DNA from: Bodonicaedibacter sp963693005
Lineage (GTDB): Bacteria > Pseudomonadota > Alphaproteobacteria > UBA6184
Length of the DNA: 64,000 nucleotides
Reading direction: 5' to 3'
NCBI GenBank assembly: GCA_963693005.1
Contig: OY843726.1
Coordinates: 124,001-188,000, forward strand
In this document: positions 48,336-58,744 of the stretch, piece after piece
Layout: every line of letters starts with the position of its first letter
Position numbering within the stretch: the first letter of the stretch is position 1
Position numbers and translations under genes: made by a program
The notes under the pieces: model-generated
What the model was told of the DNA's origin: nothing
Databases searched by the model: none
What the model saw: the letters and a program-made list of their open reading frames with translations, nothing else

Positions 48336-50417
48336 ATGAACTTACTTATTGAATTTCAAACGGAAGAAATACCTGCACGCATGCAACCAACTGCAGAAGT
48401 TGCATTAAAGCGGATCTTTGAGTCTTTTTGTATAGAAGAGCAGATTCCCTTTCAAAACCTTGAGATAAACTCCACACCACGGCGCCTTGTTTTAGAGTGT
48501 TCCGGCCTCCCCAACAAACAACCCGACCAATTAATTGAGCAAAAGGGACCAAGAACTGACTCCCCTCAAGCTGCCCAAAATGGGTTTTTGCGCTCTGTTG
48601 GACTTACCTCAGACAACTGTGACACCGTAGAAACTTCAAAAGGAACTTTCTGGATAGCTCGTTTAAATAAAATAGGCGCACTAACTCAAGATCTCGTTCC
48701 TCAATTTATTGAAAGTGTGTTAAAAACTTTTCCTTGGCCTAAAAGCATGAAGTGGGGAAAAGTTCCTTTTCAATGGATTCGCCCGCTGCACCAAATATTG
48801 GTACTACTAGACAATTCACCGTTGTCTGGAAATATCTTAAGCATTCCGCTGGTCTCTACCACAACTGGTCATCGCTTTTTAGGGGAAAAAACCTCCAAAA
48901 CACTTGCTAGTATTGAAGAGTATCACCAATTTTTGAAAACTAACTTTGTTATGTTAACCCGCAGCCAGAGAAAGCAAACCATTCGAACCCAGTTAAGTAA
49001 AATTGAGAAACTTCACAATGTAACGTGGAAAGATGACCCTGCTTTATTAGAAGAGGTCGCAGGCCTAGTCGAGTACCCATTCACCATTAGTGGAACCATT
49101 GATCAAGCGTTTATGGAGCTTCCTCAAGAATTGACTGTGTCCGTAATGAAAACACATCAACGCTACTTTTCGTTTTTTACACATGAAAATAAGCTTGCCC
49201 CAACATTTGGCGTCACAGCAAACAACCTCACGTCAGAAAACCTGAACCATAAAGTTCAACATGGCAACGAAAAAGTTCTGCGTGCTCGATTATCTGACGG
49301 TCAGTTCTATTGGAAATTAGATTTAAACACTCCCTTGGCAACCCTATCTGATAAACTATCTAAAATTACATTTCATCAGAAATTAGGAACTTTAAAAGAT
49401 AAGCGCAATCGCATTGTTCACACTGCGCGATTTCTCAACCAATGGTTTGCCCTGCCACAAGACATTTTAAAAGAAGCTGCACTATACTGCAAAAGCGACT
49501 TAGTCAGCGGTGTTGTTTCTGAGTTTCCTGAATTACAAGGAATTATGGGCGGGTATTACGCTTCACTACAAGGGAAAGCTGAAATATCGGTGGCCATAAC
49601 TGATCACTATAAGCCTCTCGGACCTTCCGACTCGCTTCCTAGAGACTTGACTGGCATTACTCTTGCGTTAGCAGACAAACTAGACACACTAGTAGGTTTT
49701 TTTGCGATTAACGAGAAGCCTACAGGGTCTAAAGACCCTTTTGCATTAAGACGTAGCGCACTAGGAATTCTCAGACTAATTTTTGAAGCTTATTATACAC
49801 ATGGAAAAGAGTTCACTCCTCCTCTAGATCAAGTAATCCATGCAATATTGCTCGAATATAAAGAAACCTTAGGTTTGTCATTTGAGATTCACTCCATTAC
49901 AAAGGAGATAGTTATGTTTTTAACCGAACGTCTCAAGGTTTCCCTAAAAGACTCTGGAATCCGCGCAGATATAATTGAATCAGTTCTTGCGTCCAGCGAT
50001 AAACACACTGTTCTTACAATTAAGAAAAAATCTGATATTCTATCTAAGTTTTTATCTATGTCTCTCTCTGACAACCTAATTTCTGGTTATAATCGCCTTT
50101 GGAAATTACTTAACTCTCAGAAGTTGCAACCTCAGAACTTAGATGTCGATCCTGCATTATTGAAAGAAGAGTCAGAGCAAATTCTTTATAAAGAATGGAA
50201 AAAAAGATCTATCGAATCCCTAGTTTTAAACCAAAGTTATGAACAAGCATTAACTAAGTTTACAGAACTGAAACCTTTTATTGATAGATTTCTTGATAAG
50301 ATCTTGGTAAATGTACCCGACGATGCTTTGCGGCAAAATCGCTTAGCATTGATTGTTATTATTATTCAATCTATCAAATCATTTGCTGCGATTGAAAAAA
50401 TAGCGCATGATAAGTAA
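48336..50417 (+). CDS. glyS: Glycyl-tRNA synthetase beta subunit
   Basis: The beta subunit binds tRNA-Gly and supports editing and recognition. It starts MNLLIEFQTEEIPARMQP as in the family, contains the HD-like region (KTHQRYFSFF, LADKLDTLVGFFAINEKPTGSKDPFALRR) and ends with a helical DALR-type anticodon-binding region (DDALRQNRLALI). The 693 residues are normal. Co-transcribed with glyQ. Confidence 0.96.
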   Translation: MNLLIEFQTEEIPARMQPTAEVALKRIFESFCIEEQIPFQNLEINSTPRRLVLECSGLPNKQPDQLIEQKGPRTDSPQAAQNGFLRSVGLTSDNCDTVETSKGTFWIARLNKIGALTQDLVPQFIESVLKTFPWPKSMKWGKVPFQWIRPLHQILVLLDNSPLSGNILSIPLVSTTTGHRFLGEKTSKTLASIEEYHQFLKTNFVMLTRSQRKQTIRTQLSKIEKLHNVTWKDDPALLEEVAGLVEYPFTISGTIDQAFMELPQELTVSVMKTHQRYFSFFTHENKLAPTFGVTANNLTSENLNHKVQHGNEKVLRARLSDGQFYWKLDLNTPLATLSDKLSKITFHQKLGTLKDKRNRIVHTARFLNQWFALPQDILKEAALYCKSDLVSGVVSEFPELQGIMGGYYASLQGKAEISVAITDHYKPLGPSDSLPRDLTGITLALADKLDTLVGFFAINEKPTGSKDPFALRRSALGILRLIFEAYYTHGKEFTPPLDQVIHAILLEYKETLGLSFEIHSITKEIVMFLTERLKVSLKDSGIRADIIESVLASSDKHTVLTIKKKSDILSKFLSMSLSDNLISGYNRLWKLLNSQKLQPQNLDVDPALLKEESEQILYKEWKKRSIESLVLNQSYEQALTKFTELKPFIDRFLDKILVNVPDDALRQNRLALIVIIIQSIKSFAAIEKIAHDK

Positions 50418-50426
50418 AAAATAAAC

Positions 50427-50454
50427 TTGATTTTTAGGCTAAACTGGGTATGAT
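50427..50454 (+). promoter_or_regulatory. Sigma-70-type promoter of tRNA-Gly
   Basis: TTGATT and TATGAT are separated by 16 bases, placing a transcript start near 50461, about 20 bases ahead of the tRNA. It may also drive the glutamate dehydrogenase gene downstream. Confidence 0.7.
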
Positions 50455-50481
50455 GCATTCAGTAACTAAAACGCATCAGAA

Positions 50482-50556
50482 GCGGGTGTAGCTCAGGGGT
50501 AGAGTACAACCTTGCCAAGGTTGGTGTCGAGGGTTCGAATCCCTTCACCCGCTCCA
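50482..50556 (+). tRNA. tRNA-Gly (GCC)
   Basis: Cloverleaf with acceptor GCGGGTG/CACCCGC, anticodon arm ACCTTGCCAAGGT (anticodon GCC), T loop GGTTCGAATCC and encoded CCA. It lies 64 bases after glyS, so synthetase and cognate tRNA are neighbours. Confidence 0.98.
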
Positions 50557-50590
50557 GTTTGGCCACTAAACTATAAATTTAGAGGCCACA

Positions 50591-53500
50591 GTGAGTTTCA
50601 AAAAACAACATCCTTATTTACAAAAAGTACTAAAAGATATTCCCACCCAACATGAACATTTTTACTATTTCGCAGAGCGATACTTACAACATCTATCTAC
50701 TAATGATGTAGAGAGATTAACCCCTTCTGACTTAAAAACGCTACTGAGTGATGGCTGGACATTTTTACAATCATGGGAGCAACCTACTCCTAAAATATCC
50801 ATTCAAAATTTAGCTGCTCTTGAACATAACAATGAACGAGGAAGCGTCGTTCAACTACTTTTAACGAACATCCCATTTGTCGCTGATTCGATTATTACCG
50901 AACTGCGTCGCCAAGGCCATGATATTAACTTTATTCTGCGGGGTACGTTTAAAATTAACCGAGAGAACGGAATATTAAAAGAGCTCCACGACAAAAAGAC
51001 GCCTCCAAATGAACTATTATTACACATAGAACTTCGCCAACAAGTAGACAAAGCAACCCTAGAAGCTCTAGAGGCTACTCTATTTAGCATAATTTGCGAC
51101 ATTCAACTTGCAGTAGATGACTTTGATCCAATGAAAGCATCTGTCAACTCAGCTAGAGACTCTATCTCCCTCCCGGAACATAAAGAAGAGGTAGCGTTTT
51201 TAAATTGGATGGCTAGCGATCGCTTTATATTTTTGGGGTGTGCTGAAATTGAAAACAGTGTTGTTTCAAAAACACTAGGCATACTAAACAATACAAAAAC
51301 CTATTCAAACATACTAAAAGAGTTAGCCTCCTCTTCAAACTCTTCAAAAAAAGTACTCCGATTTCACAAGCCTTCTTACTCCACTAAAATCGATCGAAAT
51401 GAGCCTCTAGATATTCTTCGGCTACGGGTGTCTGAAAAAAAAGAAATTATCTTCATTGGAATCTTAACATATGCAGCAAAGTCTGTATCTAGCGATCAAA
51501 TTCCACTCTTGTCCTCAAAGCTAAGCGCACTAATCGAACACTTTACTTCTTTTGGTGAGTACTTCAACAGAAAAGAACTAAGCATTACTTTAAATAACCT
51601 TCCTTTCGTAGAGGCTGTGAATCTAAATGTAGAAGAAATTATTAGCATCTGCAAAGACATTGTCTCGCATCAGTCAAAATATGTTTTTTCTATTCGTCAC
51701 CGATTTAATCCCGCCTTAAAACAGCTATCTGTAATGATGTTTATGCATCATAAAAAACTGACCGATGAGAATCGAAAATTGATCACGACTCTACTCGAAG
51801 AGAATATTGGGAAATCAATTATCCACTCTGAAGTGGAGTATATTGATAACGATGTCATTTGTTTGTATTCAATTATTACAAATGCTAAAGACCCAAAAGA
51901 CTCACTTCATGACTTGCCTGAAAAGATTTCCATAGCAACCCTCTCTTGGGAAGACAAAGTTAGGTCAGAGCTTATCTCTATATCTGGGTTAGTTGACGGA
52001 GATCTTTTGCACCAAAAATATAAACTAGCACTCACCCCCAACTACAAATCAAAACACTCTCCTCAGGCGGCCTCGAAGGACATATCTATTTTGGAAAGAC
52101 TATCAAGAAGCCAACTCCTTCTTGATCTAGAGCTTTATGGCGAAGCCTCTTCTGAAAAAGGACTTTTGTTTCATTTAAAGATTTTTAAACAAACTTCTCC
52201 TTTTGCACTTTTTGAGATTTTCGCCCTACTTGATAGCATGGGACTAAAGCTCATTTCCGAAACCTCTTTTGAAATAAATCCGCCCTCTGATGAACTCTGT
52301 TTCTGGATTCATGATCTTATTGTAGAAACGCCCGAAGCTATAGACTTCTCACAAATTACTCTACCATTTAAGCAGCTTTGTCAAAAAATCTTAACTAAAG
52401 AAGTAACTAACGATGAGCTCAATACTTTAGTACTAAAAGAAGCTTTGAATTATCGCCAGATCTCTTTGCTTAAAGCATTTTTAGGATACTTAAAACAAAT
52501 CCAATTCCCTTTCGGAGGAAAGTATAATCGAGACATCTTGCTTAGAAACTCCAAGCTAACAAACCTTATTATAAAACTATTCGAAGCAAAGTTTCATCCT
52601 CCCCTCAGCGGCGATGAGCGCTTAGAGTTTGTGTCGTCTTTTTCAAAACAATTTGAACAACAGCTGCTTGAGCTCAAAAGTGAAGACGAAGATAAGTTGT
52701 TCCGACAGCTCTATAATCTTGTTACTCACATAGTTAGAACAAACTACTTTGTCGTGGGCGAAGACGAAAGCTTAAAGCCATACATTTCCTTTAAGATTGC
52801 AAGTGCCAATATTACAGACATTCCAAAACCTTCTCCGCTTGTAGAGATTTTCACTTACTCAAAGGATTTTGAGGCCGTACACCTAAGAAGTGGTAAAGTT
52901 TCAAGAGGAGGAATTCGGTGGTCTGACAGAGGGGAAGACTATAGAACAGAGGTCCTTGGCCTTGTTAAGGCCCAAAACACAAAGAACTCTGTTATTATTC
53001 CTATGGGTTCAAAAGGTGGTTTTTACGTAAAAACCCCTGATCCTGGCAAAGAAGAAGTGATTGAGTGTTATAAAAACATGATGCGGGCCATGCTCGATAT
53101 CACTGACAATATTATTAATAATCAGATTATCCATCCAAATTTAGTTATTCGATATGATGAAGAAGACCCCTACCTAGTTGTAGCGGCAGATAAAGGAACT
53201 GCAAGTTTTTCTGATATCGCAAACAGCATTTCTGATGAGTATAATTTTTGGCTAAAAGATGCTTTTGCATCAGGCGGCTCTGACGGATATGATCACAAAA
53301 AAATGGCAATTACATCAAGAGGTGCATGGGAGTCAGTTCGCCAACACTTTAAGGAAGCTCTAGATCTAGACCCAGAGAAAGATCCTATAACTGCCATTGG
53401 TGTTGGTGACATGTCTGGAGATGTTTTTGGAAATGGACTGCTAAGATCTAAAACAATCCGGTTAAAAGCTGCATTCAATCACAAACATATTTTTATTGAC

Positions 53501-55285
53501 CCCTCGCCTGATGCTTTATCAAGCTATAACGAACGCAAACGTTTATTCAACCTCCCCCACTCAAACTGGTCTGACTACTCCCTTTCTCTTCTTTCAAAAG
53601 GTGGTATGATTATAGACCGAGATGTAAAGCAAATTACCTTAACCCCTGAGGCCAAAGACTTTTTAGGTACCGCCTCAAATATCGAGCGTCCTACTGATAT
53701 AATAAAATCTATTTTAAAGACGAACATAGATTTGCTTTGGCTAGGAGGAATTGGCACATATATTAAAGCATCGTCTGAGACAGATGAAGCTGCTTCAGAC
53801 CGTGCAAATGATACCATTCGGATTAATGGTCAAGAGTTAAATGCAAAAATTGTAGCTGAAGGCGCAAACTTAGGTTGCACTCATAAAGGGCGCATTGAAT
53901 ATGAAGCAGTAAAGAATGGGCGAATCAACGCTGACTTTATTGATAATTCCGGCGGAGTTGACTGCTCTGATCATGAGGTTAATATTAAGATTTTACTAAA
54001 CCAGTTGGTTAGCAGTAATAAACTATCTATAGAAAAGCGCAATGATGTAATGCGTGATATGACAGATATAGTTGCATCCACAGTCACGTCTGAAAATATT
54101 CTTCAAAACCTAACCCTTTCATATAGCTCAAACCACTCTCAAAAGGTGCTAGATGAATACCTATCTTTAATGAATTATTTAGGTTCACACGCAGAACTAG
54201 ACCCAAAAATTGAATTTCTGCCTACTGAGCTTGAGTTTAAAGAGCGTTCAAAACTAGGAAAAGGGCTTACTCGACCTGAGCTTGCCGTACTTTTAGCGTA
54301 TACTAAAAACCATATTACTTCTGAAATACTAAAAACAAATATTTTTGACCTATCTGAACTTAATGAGTTCTTGTCCGAGTACTTTACGAATAGTTTAGAT
54401 GCTTACAAGAAAGAGATTTTGCAGCATCCGTTAAGAAAAGAAATTATTGCCACAAAAATTACGAACCAAATCGTAGATCGTTTGGGTATTCATTTTATAC
54501 ATAGATTAATGCACCAAACAGGGAAATCTTTAGTTAAAATAATTAACACATACTTAGTGGTCAAAAAGTTCTTTAACCTTGAAATTCTATGGGCTAAATT
54601 TGACTTAGATTTACATTCACTCTCTTCTCAAGAGCGTATTCTTCAAATACAAGCCATTAGCGAACTTGTCTATAATGCCTCCGCATGGTTATTAATGTTT
54701 ACTGATGCACACAAAGACATACAAACATACTGCTCAAATTTAGAAGAAACCCACGCTGCCCTAAATGAGAGTAAAACTGACGCCGATACACCCTCAGTTT
54801 GCTCAATCCCAACCGACAGTCTCTCAAAGAGCTTAAAAGCGATTATTTTTGACCTAGAAAAAAAGCTTTCCACTCTTCGCATCAACACTTACACAAAAAA
54901 TCTTGATACGAAAGGTCTTGAACTTTTCAATAAGTTACTCCCGCAGATAAGAGTTCTGCTTAGGATAGACTCTTTGGAGCAGCTCCTAAGTAAAGTATCT
55001 AACAATACGTTCTGGGATCAACTTTTTGTATTAAGTTCACAATTAGAGCTTTCAAAGTTACATGGATACTTGACGGAAAGGATTTGTAACTCTATATTAT
55101 CCAAGAAAAATACACTTGATAAAATCACAAAGCCGTACAAAGCTGATATTGACTGGCTATCCCTAATGGTTCAACAAACTCTGAACAGCGCTAAATACGA
55201 ACCAGGGGCATTAACCGTTCTAATGAGACACTTAGAAAGTTTAACTCTGTCAATTTTGAAAAATTTGGACACACAAGACAAATGA
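50591..55285 (+). CDS. gdh: NAD-specific glutamate dehydrogenase, large (about 180 kDa) type
   Basis: This enzyme deaminates glutamate to 2-oxoglutarate with NAD and feeds the TCA cycle. The 1,564 residues match the large proteobacterial type: a long N-terminal half with ACT-like regulatory regions, and a catalytic half with GGIRWSDRGEDYRTEVLGL near residue 772, IIPMGSKGGFYVK, AIGVGDMSGDVFGNGLL, NHKHIFIDPSPD and LWLGGIGTYIK. The start is GTG with AGAGG upstream. It suggests host-derived glutamate is a main carbon source. It overlaps dusB by 4 bases. Confidence 0.96.
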   Translation: MSFKKQHPYLQKVLKDIPTQHEHFYYFAERYLQHLSTNDVERLTPSDLKTLLSDGWTFLQSWEQPTPKISIQNLAALEHNNERGSVVQLLLTNIPFVADSIITELRRQGHDINFILRGTFKINRENGILKELHDKKTPPNELLLHIELRQQVDKATLEALEATLFSIICDIQLAVDDFDPMKASVNSARDSISLPEHKEEVAFLNWMASDRFIFLGCAEIENSVVSKTLGILNNTKTYSNILKELASSSNSSKKVLRFHKPSYSTKIDRNEPLDILRLRVSEKKEIIFIGILTYAAKSVSSDQIPLLSSKLSALIEHFTSFGEYFNRKELSITLNNLPFVEAVNLNVEEIISICKDIVSHQSKYVFSIRHRFNPALKQLSVMMFMHHKKLTDENRKLITTLLEENIGKSIIHSEVEYIDNDVICLYSIITNAKDPKDSLHDLPEKISIATLSWEDKVRSELISISGLVDGDLLHQKYKLALTPNYKSKHSPQAASKDISILERLSRSQLLLDLELYGEASSEKGLLFHLKIFKQTSPFALFEIFALLDSMGLKLISETSFEINPPSDELCFWIHDLIVETPEAIDFSQITLPFKQLCQKILTKEVTNDELNTLVLKEALNYRQISLLKAFLGYLKQIQFPFGGKYNRDILLRNSKLTNLIIKLFEAKFHPPLSGDERLEFVSSFSKQFEQQLLELKSEDEDKLFRQLYNLVTHIVRTNYFVVGEDESLKPYISFKIASANITDIPKPSPLVEIFTYSKDFEAVHLRSGKVSRGGIRWSDRGEDYRTEVLGLVKAQNTKNSVIIPMGSKGGFYVKTPDPGKEEVIECYKNMMRAMLDITDNIINNQIIHPNLVIRYDEEDPYLVVAADKGTASFSDIANSISDEYNFWLKDAFASGGSDGYDHKKMAITSRGAWESVRQHFKEALDLDPEKDPITAIGVGDMSGDVFGNGLLRSKTIRLKAAFNHKHIFIDPSPDALSSYNERKRLFNLPHSNWSDYSLSLLSKGGMIIDRDVKQITLTPEAKDFLGTASNIERPTDIIKSILKTNIDLLWLGGIGTYIKASSETDEAASDRANDTIRINGQELNAKIVAEGANLGCTHKGRIEYEAVKNGRINADFIDNSGGVDCSDHEVNIKILLNQLVSSNKLSIEKRNDVMRDMTDIVASTVTSENILQNLTLSYSSNHSQKVLDEYLSLMNYLGSHAELDPKIEFLPTELEFKERSKLGKGLTRPELAVLLAYTKNHITSEILKTNIFDLSELNEFLSEYFTNSLDAYKKEILQHPLRKEIIATKITNQIVDRLGIHFIHRLMHQTGKSLVKIINTYLVVKKFFNLEILWAKFDLDLHSLSSQERILQIQAISELVYNASAWLLMFTDAHKDIQTYCSNLEETHAALNESKTDADTPSVCSIPTDSLSKSLKAIIFDLEKKLSTLRINTYTKNLDTKGLELFNKLLPQIRVLLRIDSLEQLLSKVSNNTFWDQLFVLSSQLELSKLHGYLTERICNSILSKKNTLDKITKPYKADIDWLSLMVQQTLNSAKYEPGALTVLMRHLESLTLSILKNLDTQDK

Positions 55286-56265
55286 CCTTAAAAATTAAAG
55301 ACATAACATTAGACAGCAATGTTATTTTAGCCCCTATGAGCGGTGTTACTGATCTTCCTTTTCGAGCCTTAGTCAAAGATTTAGGCGTCGGAATGGTAGT
55401 CTCGGAAATGATAGCAAGCCAGTCCATGATTCGCCAAACTCGCAGATCACTTCATATGTGCAAAACCACACCTAGCGAATACCCTGTAGCCGTCCAACTT
55501 GCGGGATGCGACCCTAAAATTATGGCTGAAGCTGCGAAATTAAATGAAGGTATGGGCGCTCATATCATTGATATAAATATGGGGTGCCCCGTAAAAAAAA
55601 TCGCCGAGAAAAGCTTTGCAGGTTCTGCTTTAATGCGAGATGAAATGACCGCTGCAAAAATTATTGAAGCTACCGTTAACGCAGTAAACATACCAGTAAC
55701 ACTCAAAATGAGAACTGGCTGGGACCAAGACAATAGAAACGCTCCCCGCTTAGCTAAAATTGCAGAAGATCTAGGCATTCAAATGGTCACAGTTCACGGC
55801 AGAACTCGGGTTCAAATGTATACTGGTCGGGCAGACTGGTCCTTTATAAAAAACGTAAAATCCAATGTTAAGATTCCAGTAATTGGAAATGGAGATATTA
55901 CAACAGAAGAAGATGCAAAAGAGTTAATCTCAGTTGCCGGGGTGAATGGAGTTATGATTGGCCGAGGATCTTATGGACGACCTTGGTTTCCAAATCAAGT
56001 ACAGCATTTTCTCAAAACTGGGAAAAAACTCCCGGATCCAGAAATGTCCGAAAAACAAGCTATTATCATGCGCCACTTATCTCATATGATGGAGCATCAT
56101 GGGGAGAAAACTGGTATGATGCTTATCAAAAAACATGTTGGCTGGTATAGCAAAGGGTTTTCATCATCTGCTAACTTTCGCTCAGCTGCCATGCAAGCTG
56201 AAACTTATAACCAACTAAAAGAAATCACTGAATCTTTCTTCTCTCAGTGTCTAGATATAGCATAG
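55282..56265 (+). CDS. dusB: tRNA-dihydrouridine synthase DusB
   Basis: This FMN enzyme reduces uridine in the tRNA D-loop. Motifs are VILAPMSGVTDLPFR, VVSEMIAS, the catalytic-Cys motif INMGCPVKKIAEKSFAGSALM, TLKMRTGWD, VTVHGRTRVQMYTG and PVIGNGDI; the C-terminal helical domain is present. It has 327 residues. In alphaproteobacteria this NifR3-like gene heads the ntrB-ntrC-ntrY-ntrX cluster; here it is followed directly by the short Fis-like gene. Translation is coupled to the dehydrogenase upstream by an ATGA overlap. Confidence 0.95.
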   Translation: MTLKIKDITLDSNVILAPMSGVTDLPFRALVKDLGVGMVVSEMIASQSMIRQTRRSLHMCKTTPSEYPVAVQLAGCDPKIMAEAAKLNEGMGAHIIDINMGCPVKKIAEKSFAGSALMRDEMTAAKIIEATVNAVNIPVTLKMRTGWDQDNRNAPRLAKIAEDLGIQMVTVHGRTRVQMYTGRADWSFIKNVKSNVKIPVIGNGDITTEEDAKELISVAGVNGVMIGRGSYGRPWFPNQVQHFLKTGKKLPDPEMSEKQAIIMRHLSHMMEHHGEKTGMMLIKKHVGWYSKGFSSSANFRSAAMQAETYNQLKEITESFFSQCLDIA

Positions 56266-56272
56266 GGTTAAA

Positions 56273-56536
56273 ATGCAACAAACTGACACAGATGGCTTAA
56301 GTTTATCCTCCTTGGTTTCAAAACGTATTTCATCATTTTTCAAATCACAAAAAAACTCACTTCCTATCAACTTACATGCAACCATCATAGAACATGTAGA
56401 AAGACCTCTAATTATAGAAACCTTAAGGATAACCCACGGCAATCAAATTCGCGCTTCTGAAATTTTAGGCTTGAATCGAAACACTCTACGTAAGAAGATA
56501 AAGTTACTCATTATTGATCCATCTGAATATAAGTAA
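56273..56536 (+). CDS. Fis-like DNA-binding protein, NtrC C-terminal remnant
   Basis: This 87-residue protein contains only a Fis-type helix-turn-helix: INLHATIIEHVERPLIIETL, then RITHGNQIRASEILGLNRNTLRKKI. The wording is that of the C-terminal domain of alphaproteobacterial NtrC, and the gene lies where ntrC lies in that group (dusB–ntrB–ntrC–ntrY–ntrX). The receiver and AAA+ domains and the whole ntrB are gone. The result is the same arrangement as the dusB–fis operon of gammaproteobacteria. It likely acts as a nucleoid-binding or simple transcription factor. It is 7 bases after dusB and 3 before ntrY. Confidence 0.88.
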   Translation: MQQTDTDGLSLSSLVSKRISSFFKSQKNSLPINLHATIIEHVERPLIIETLRITHGNQIRASEILGLNRNTLRKKIKLLIIDPSEYK

Positions 56537-56539
56537 GAT

Positions 56540-58744
56540 ATGAAATTAGGTTTCTTTAGTAGTCAAAATTTACATCGACTAGAAGTTTCTTTAAGAGGAG
56601 CTTCTTTTTCTATTAAATTTCTTTATACACTTTTCATTGCTGCATTTGTATTAGGTTTTTTTACGTACCTTAGTTTTATTAATCATAGTGGGTCTGATCT
56701 TGTATTAACCCTTATTATTTCAACCATCATTACCTTAATTTTACTCGTTCTCATGATTGCTACTCGCTTAGTAAAAATTTTCATCCGTCGAAAACAAGGT
56801 GCCGCCGGTGCTCGATTTCACTCTAGATTAGTAATAGTTTTTAGCCTTCTAGCTATAACTCCCACTGTATTAATTTACTTTATGTCTTCAGCTTTATTCG
56901 AACGTGGCGTTCAGGCCCTTGTTGGAAACTTCACTCAACATGTAGTAACACAAACAACCACATTTTCTGATACCCTTAAAGCATCTTTAAACCATTCTAT
57001 GCAGAAAACTGCTTACTTAGTCTCTAAAGATATTCTAGAAAAAAACCATTCACTTTCTCGATCTAAAAAGCTCCTAAAAACCCTAAGAGAGTTAAAATCA
57101 AATTACAATTTAGAAAATATATTTATTATTAAAAATACTAATGTAATTTCTGCCAGCAATCATGAAATATTTCACGATAATATTTCACCTCGGGAGAGTC
57201 TTGTTTGGGGAAAACTTTTCAAGAACCTTTTTGTTGTTTACTTTTCTAAAGATCAAAATTTAATTATTGCCGGCTACCCTCTAGATCTCTCACAAAACTA
57301 CTTCCTCTTTATCTCTAAGGAAATTGAAAGCTATTTACCTAAACACTTTCAGTCAACTCAGAAAATTGCACAAAAATACTCAGACATTCAGCAGAACCGC
57401 TGGCACATACGTTTCATGTTCATGTTGATTTATGGTTTATTTGCCTTGCTCAGCCTTCTGATTGCTATTGGAATAAGCTTGATGTTGGCGGATCATATTG
57501 CACGCCCTATTGGTCAACTAGTAAGCGCGGCTCAACGTATCCGAAAAGGAGAGCTCGATACGCGAGTTCAGATAGAACCAAACGTTGTTGAGTTTTTAGG
57601 GCTTGCAAAGGCTTTTAACTTAATGGTCAATGAACTGCAAGAACAGAGAGATCAATTAGAGACAGCCAATGCTGAAATCAACCGGCGCAAGAATTTCATT
57701 GAAATTACCTTAAAAGGTTTAACCTCAGGAGTGGTTGGCGTTGATGAGAATAATCATGTTAAGGTTATTAACGATTCTGCTCTCAAAATCCTAAAAGTCC
57801 CCCCGCTACCACAAGAATTCCATTTTATCGATATTTTTCCAGAAGCAAGCGAACTACTTTATGAGCAATCAAACCTACCACTTACCGATGAAAAGATTTC
57901 CCAGTTTGCACAAAAATTATTGCTTGTTGAGAGAAATGACAGCCTTTATTATCTAAGTATCCATATTGCAAATACAAACCAACACAGCCACATTCGAAAA
58001 GTAATTACAATTGATGATATTACCGATCTACACTTAGCACAAAAAAAAGCTGCGTGGGGAGACGTAGCTCGCAGAGTTGCTCATGAAATTAAAAACCCAC
58101 TAACACCTATTCAACTCTCGGCAGAGCAACTAAAACGCAAAATCACAAAGCTTTTAGACAACCCCACATCTAAGCAGTTAGTTGTTAATATAGAAACTAT
58201 TATTCAAAAAGTTGATGAAATTAAAAATATTGTTCAAGAGTTTTCTCAACTTTCTCGCATGCCTCAATCCATTCTTAATGAACATGATATACTAAAAGTG
58301 CTCGCTAACAATATACTCTTACAGAGAATAGCCTATGAAGAAATAAACTTTGTTGAAAATTTTTCAGAAACAAGTGCTACTGTCTTGTGTGATCCACAGC
58401 TTTTATCTCAAGCATTACAAAACATTCTAAAAAATGCGATTGAATCTATTTTAGAAACAAATGAAAAAAACACTAAGAAGCAGATTCTTATTAAGTTGAC
58501 CAAAACTGATAAAAATGTCACCATCAAAGTATCTGACAGTGGTCGCGGCTTTCCAAAGAATATGATCGAGCAATGTCTAGAGCCTTATGTTACCACAAAA
58601 AAACAAGGAACCGGGTTGGGGCTAGCTATTACAAAAAAAATAATCGATGATCACAATGGCTCTTTGAGTTTAAAAAATTTGTCGCCTCACGGTGCAGAGG
58701 TGATTATAAAGCTTCCTCTATATAAAATTGAAAGTTTACAATGA
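56540..58744 (+). CDS. ntrY: Nitrogen/redox sensor histidine kinase NtrY
   Basis: NtrY is the membrane sensor that phosphorylates NtrX. The 734 residues have three N-terminal transmembrane helices (about 25–45, 55–75, 95–115), a periplasmic sensor region of about 170 residues, another helix near 295–320, HAMP (ADHIARPIGQLVSAAQRI), PAS, HisKA with the phospho-acceptor His515 in VAHEIKNPLTPIQLSAEQLK, and HATPase motifs NAIES and DSGRGFP with GTGLGLAI. All catalytic boxes are intact. It overlaps ntrX by 4 bases. Confidence 0.94.
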   Translation: MKLGFFSSQNLHRLEVSLRGASFSIKFLYTLFIAAFVLGFFTYLSFINHSGSDLVLTLIISTIITLILLVLMIATRLVKIFIRRKQGAAGARFHSRLVIVFSLLAITPTVLIYFMSSALFERGVQALVGNFTQHVVTQTTTFSDTLKASLNHSMQKTAYLVSKDILEKNHSLSRSKKLLKTLRELKSNYNLENIFIIKNTNVISASNHEIFHDNISPRESLVWGKLFKNLFVVYFSKDQNLIIAGYPLDLSQNYFLFISKEIESYLPKHFQSTQKIAQKYSDIQQNRWHIRFMFMLIYGLFALLSLLIAIGISLMLADHIARPIGQLVSAAQRIRKGELDTRVQIEPNVVEFLGLAKAFNLMVNELQEQRDQLETANAEINRRKNFIEITLKGLTSGVVGVDENNHVKVINDSALKILKVPPLPQEFHFIDIFPEASELLYEQSNLPLTDEKISQFAQKLLLVERNDSLYYLSIHIANTNQHSHIRKVITIDDITDLHLAQKKAAWGDVARRVAHEIKNPLTPIQLSAEQLKRKITKLLDNPTSKQLVVNIETIIQKVDEIKNIVQEFSQLSRMPQSILNEHDILKVLANNILLQRIAYEEINFVENFSETSATVLCDPQLLSQALQNILKNAIESILETNEKNTKKQILIKLTKTDKNVTIKVSDSGRGFPKNMIEQCLEPYVTTKKQGTGLGLAITKKIIDDHNGSLSLKNLSPHGAEVIIKLPLYKIESLQ

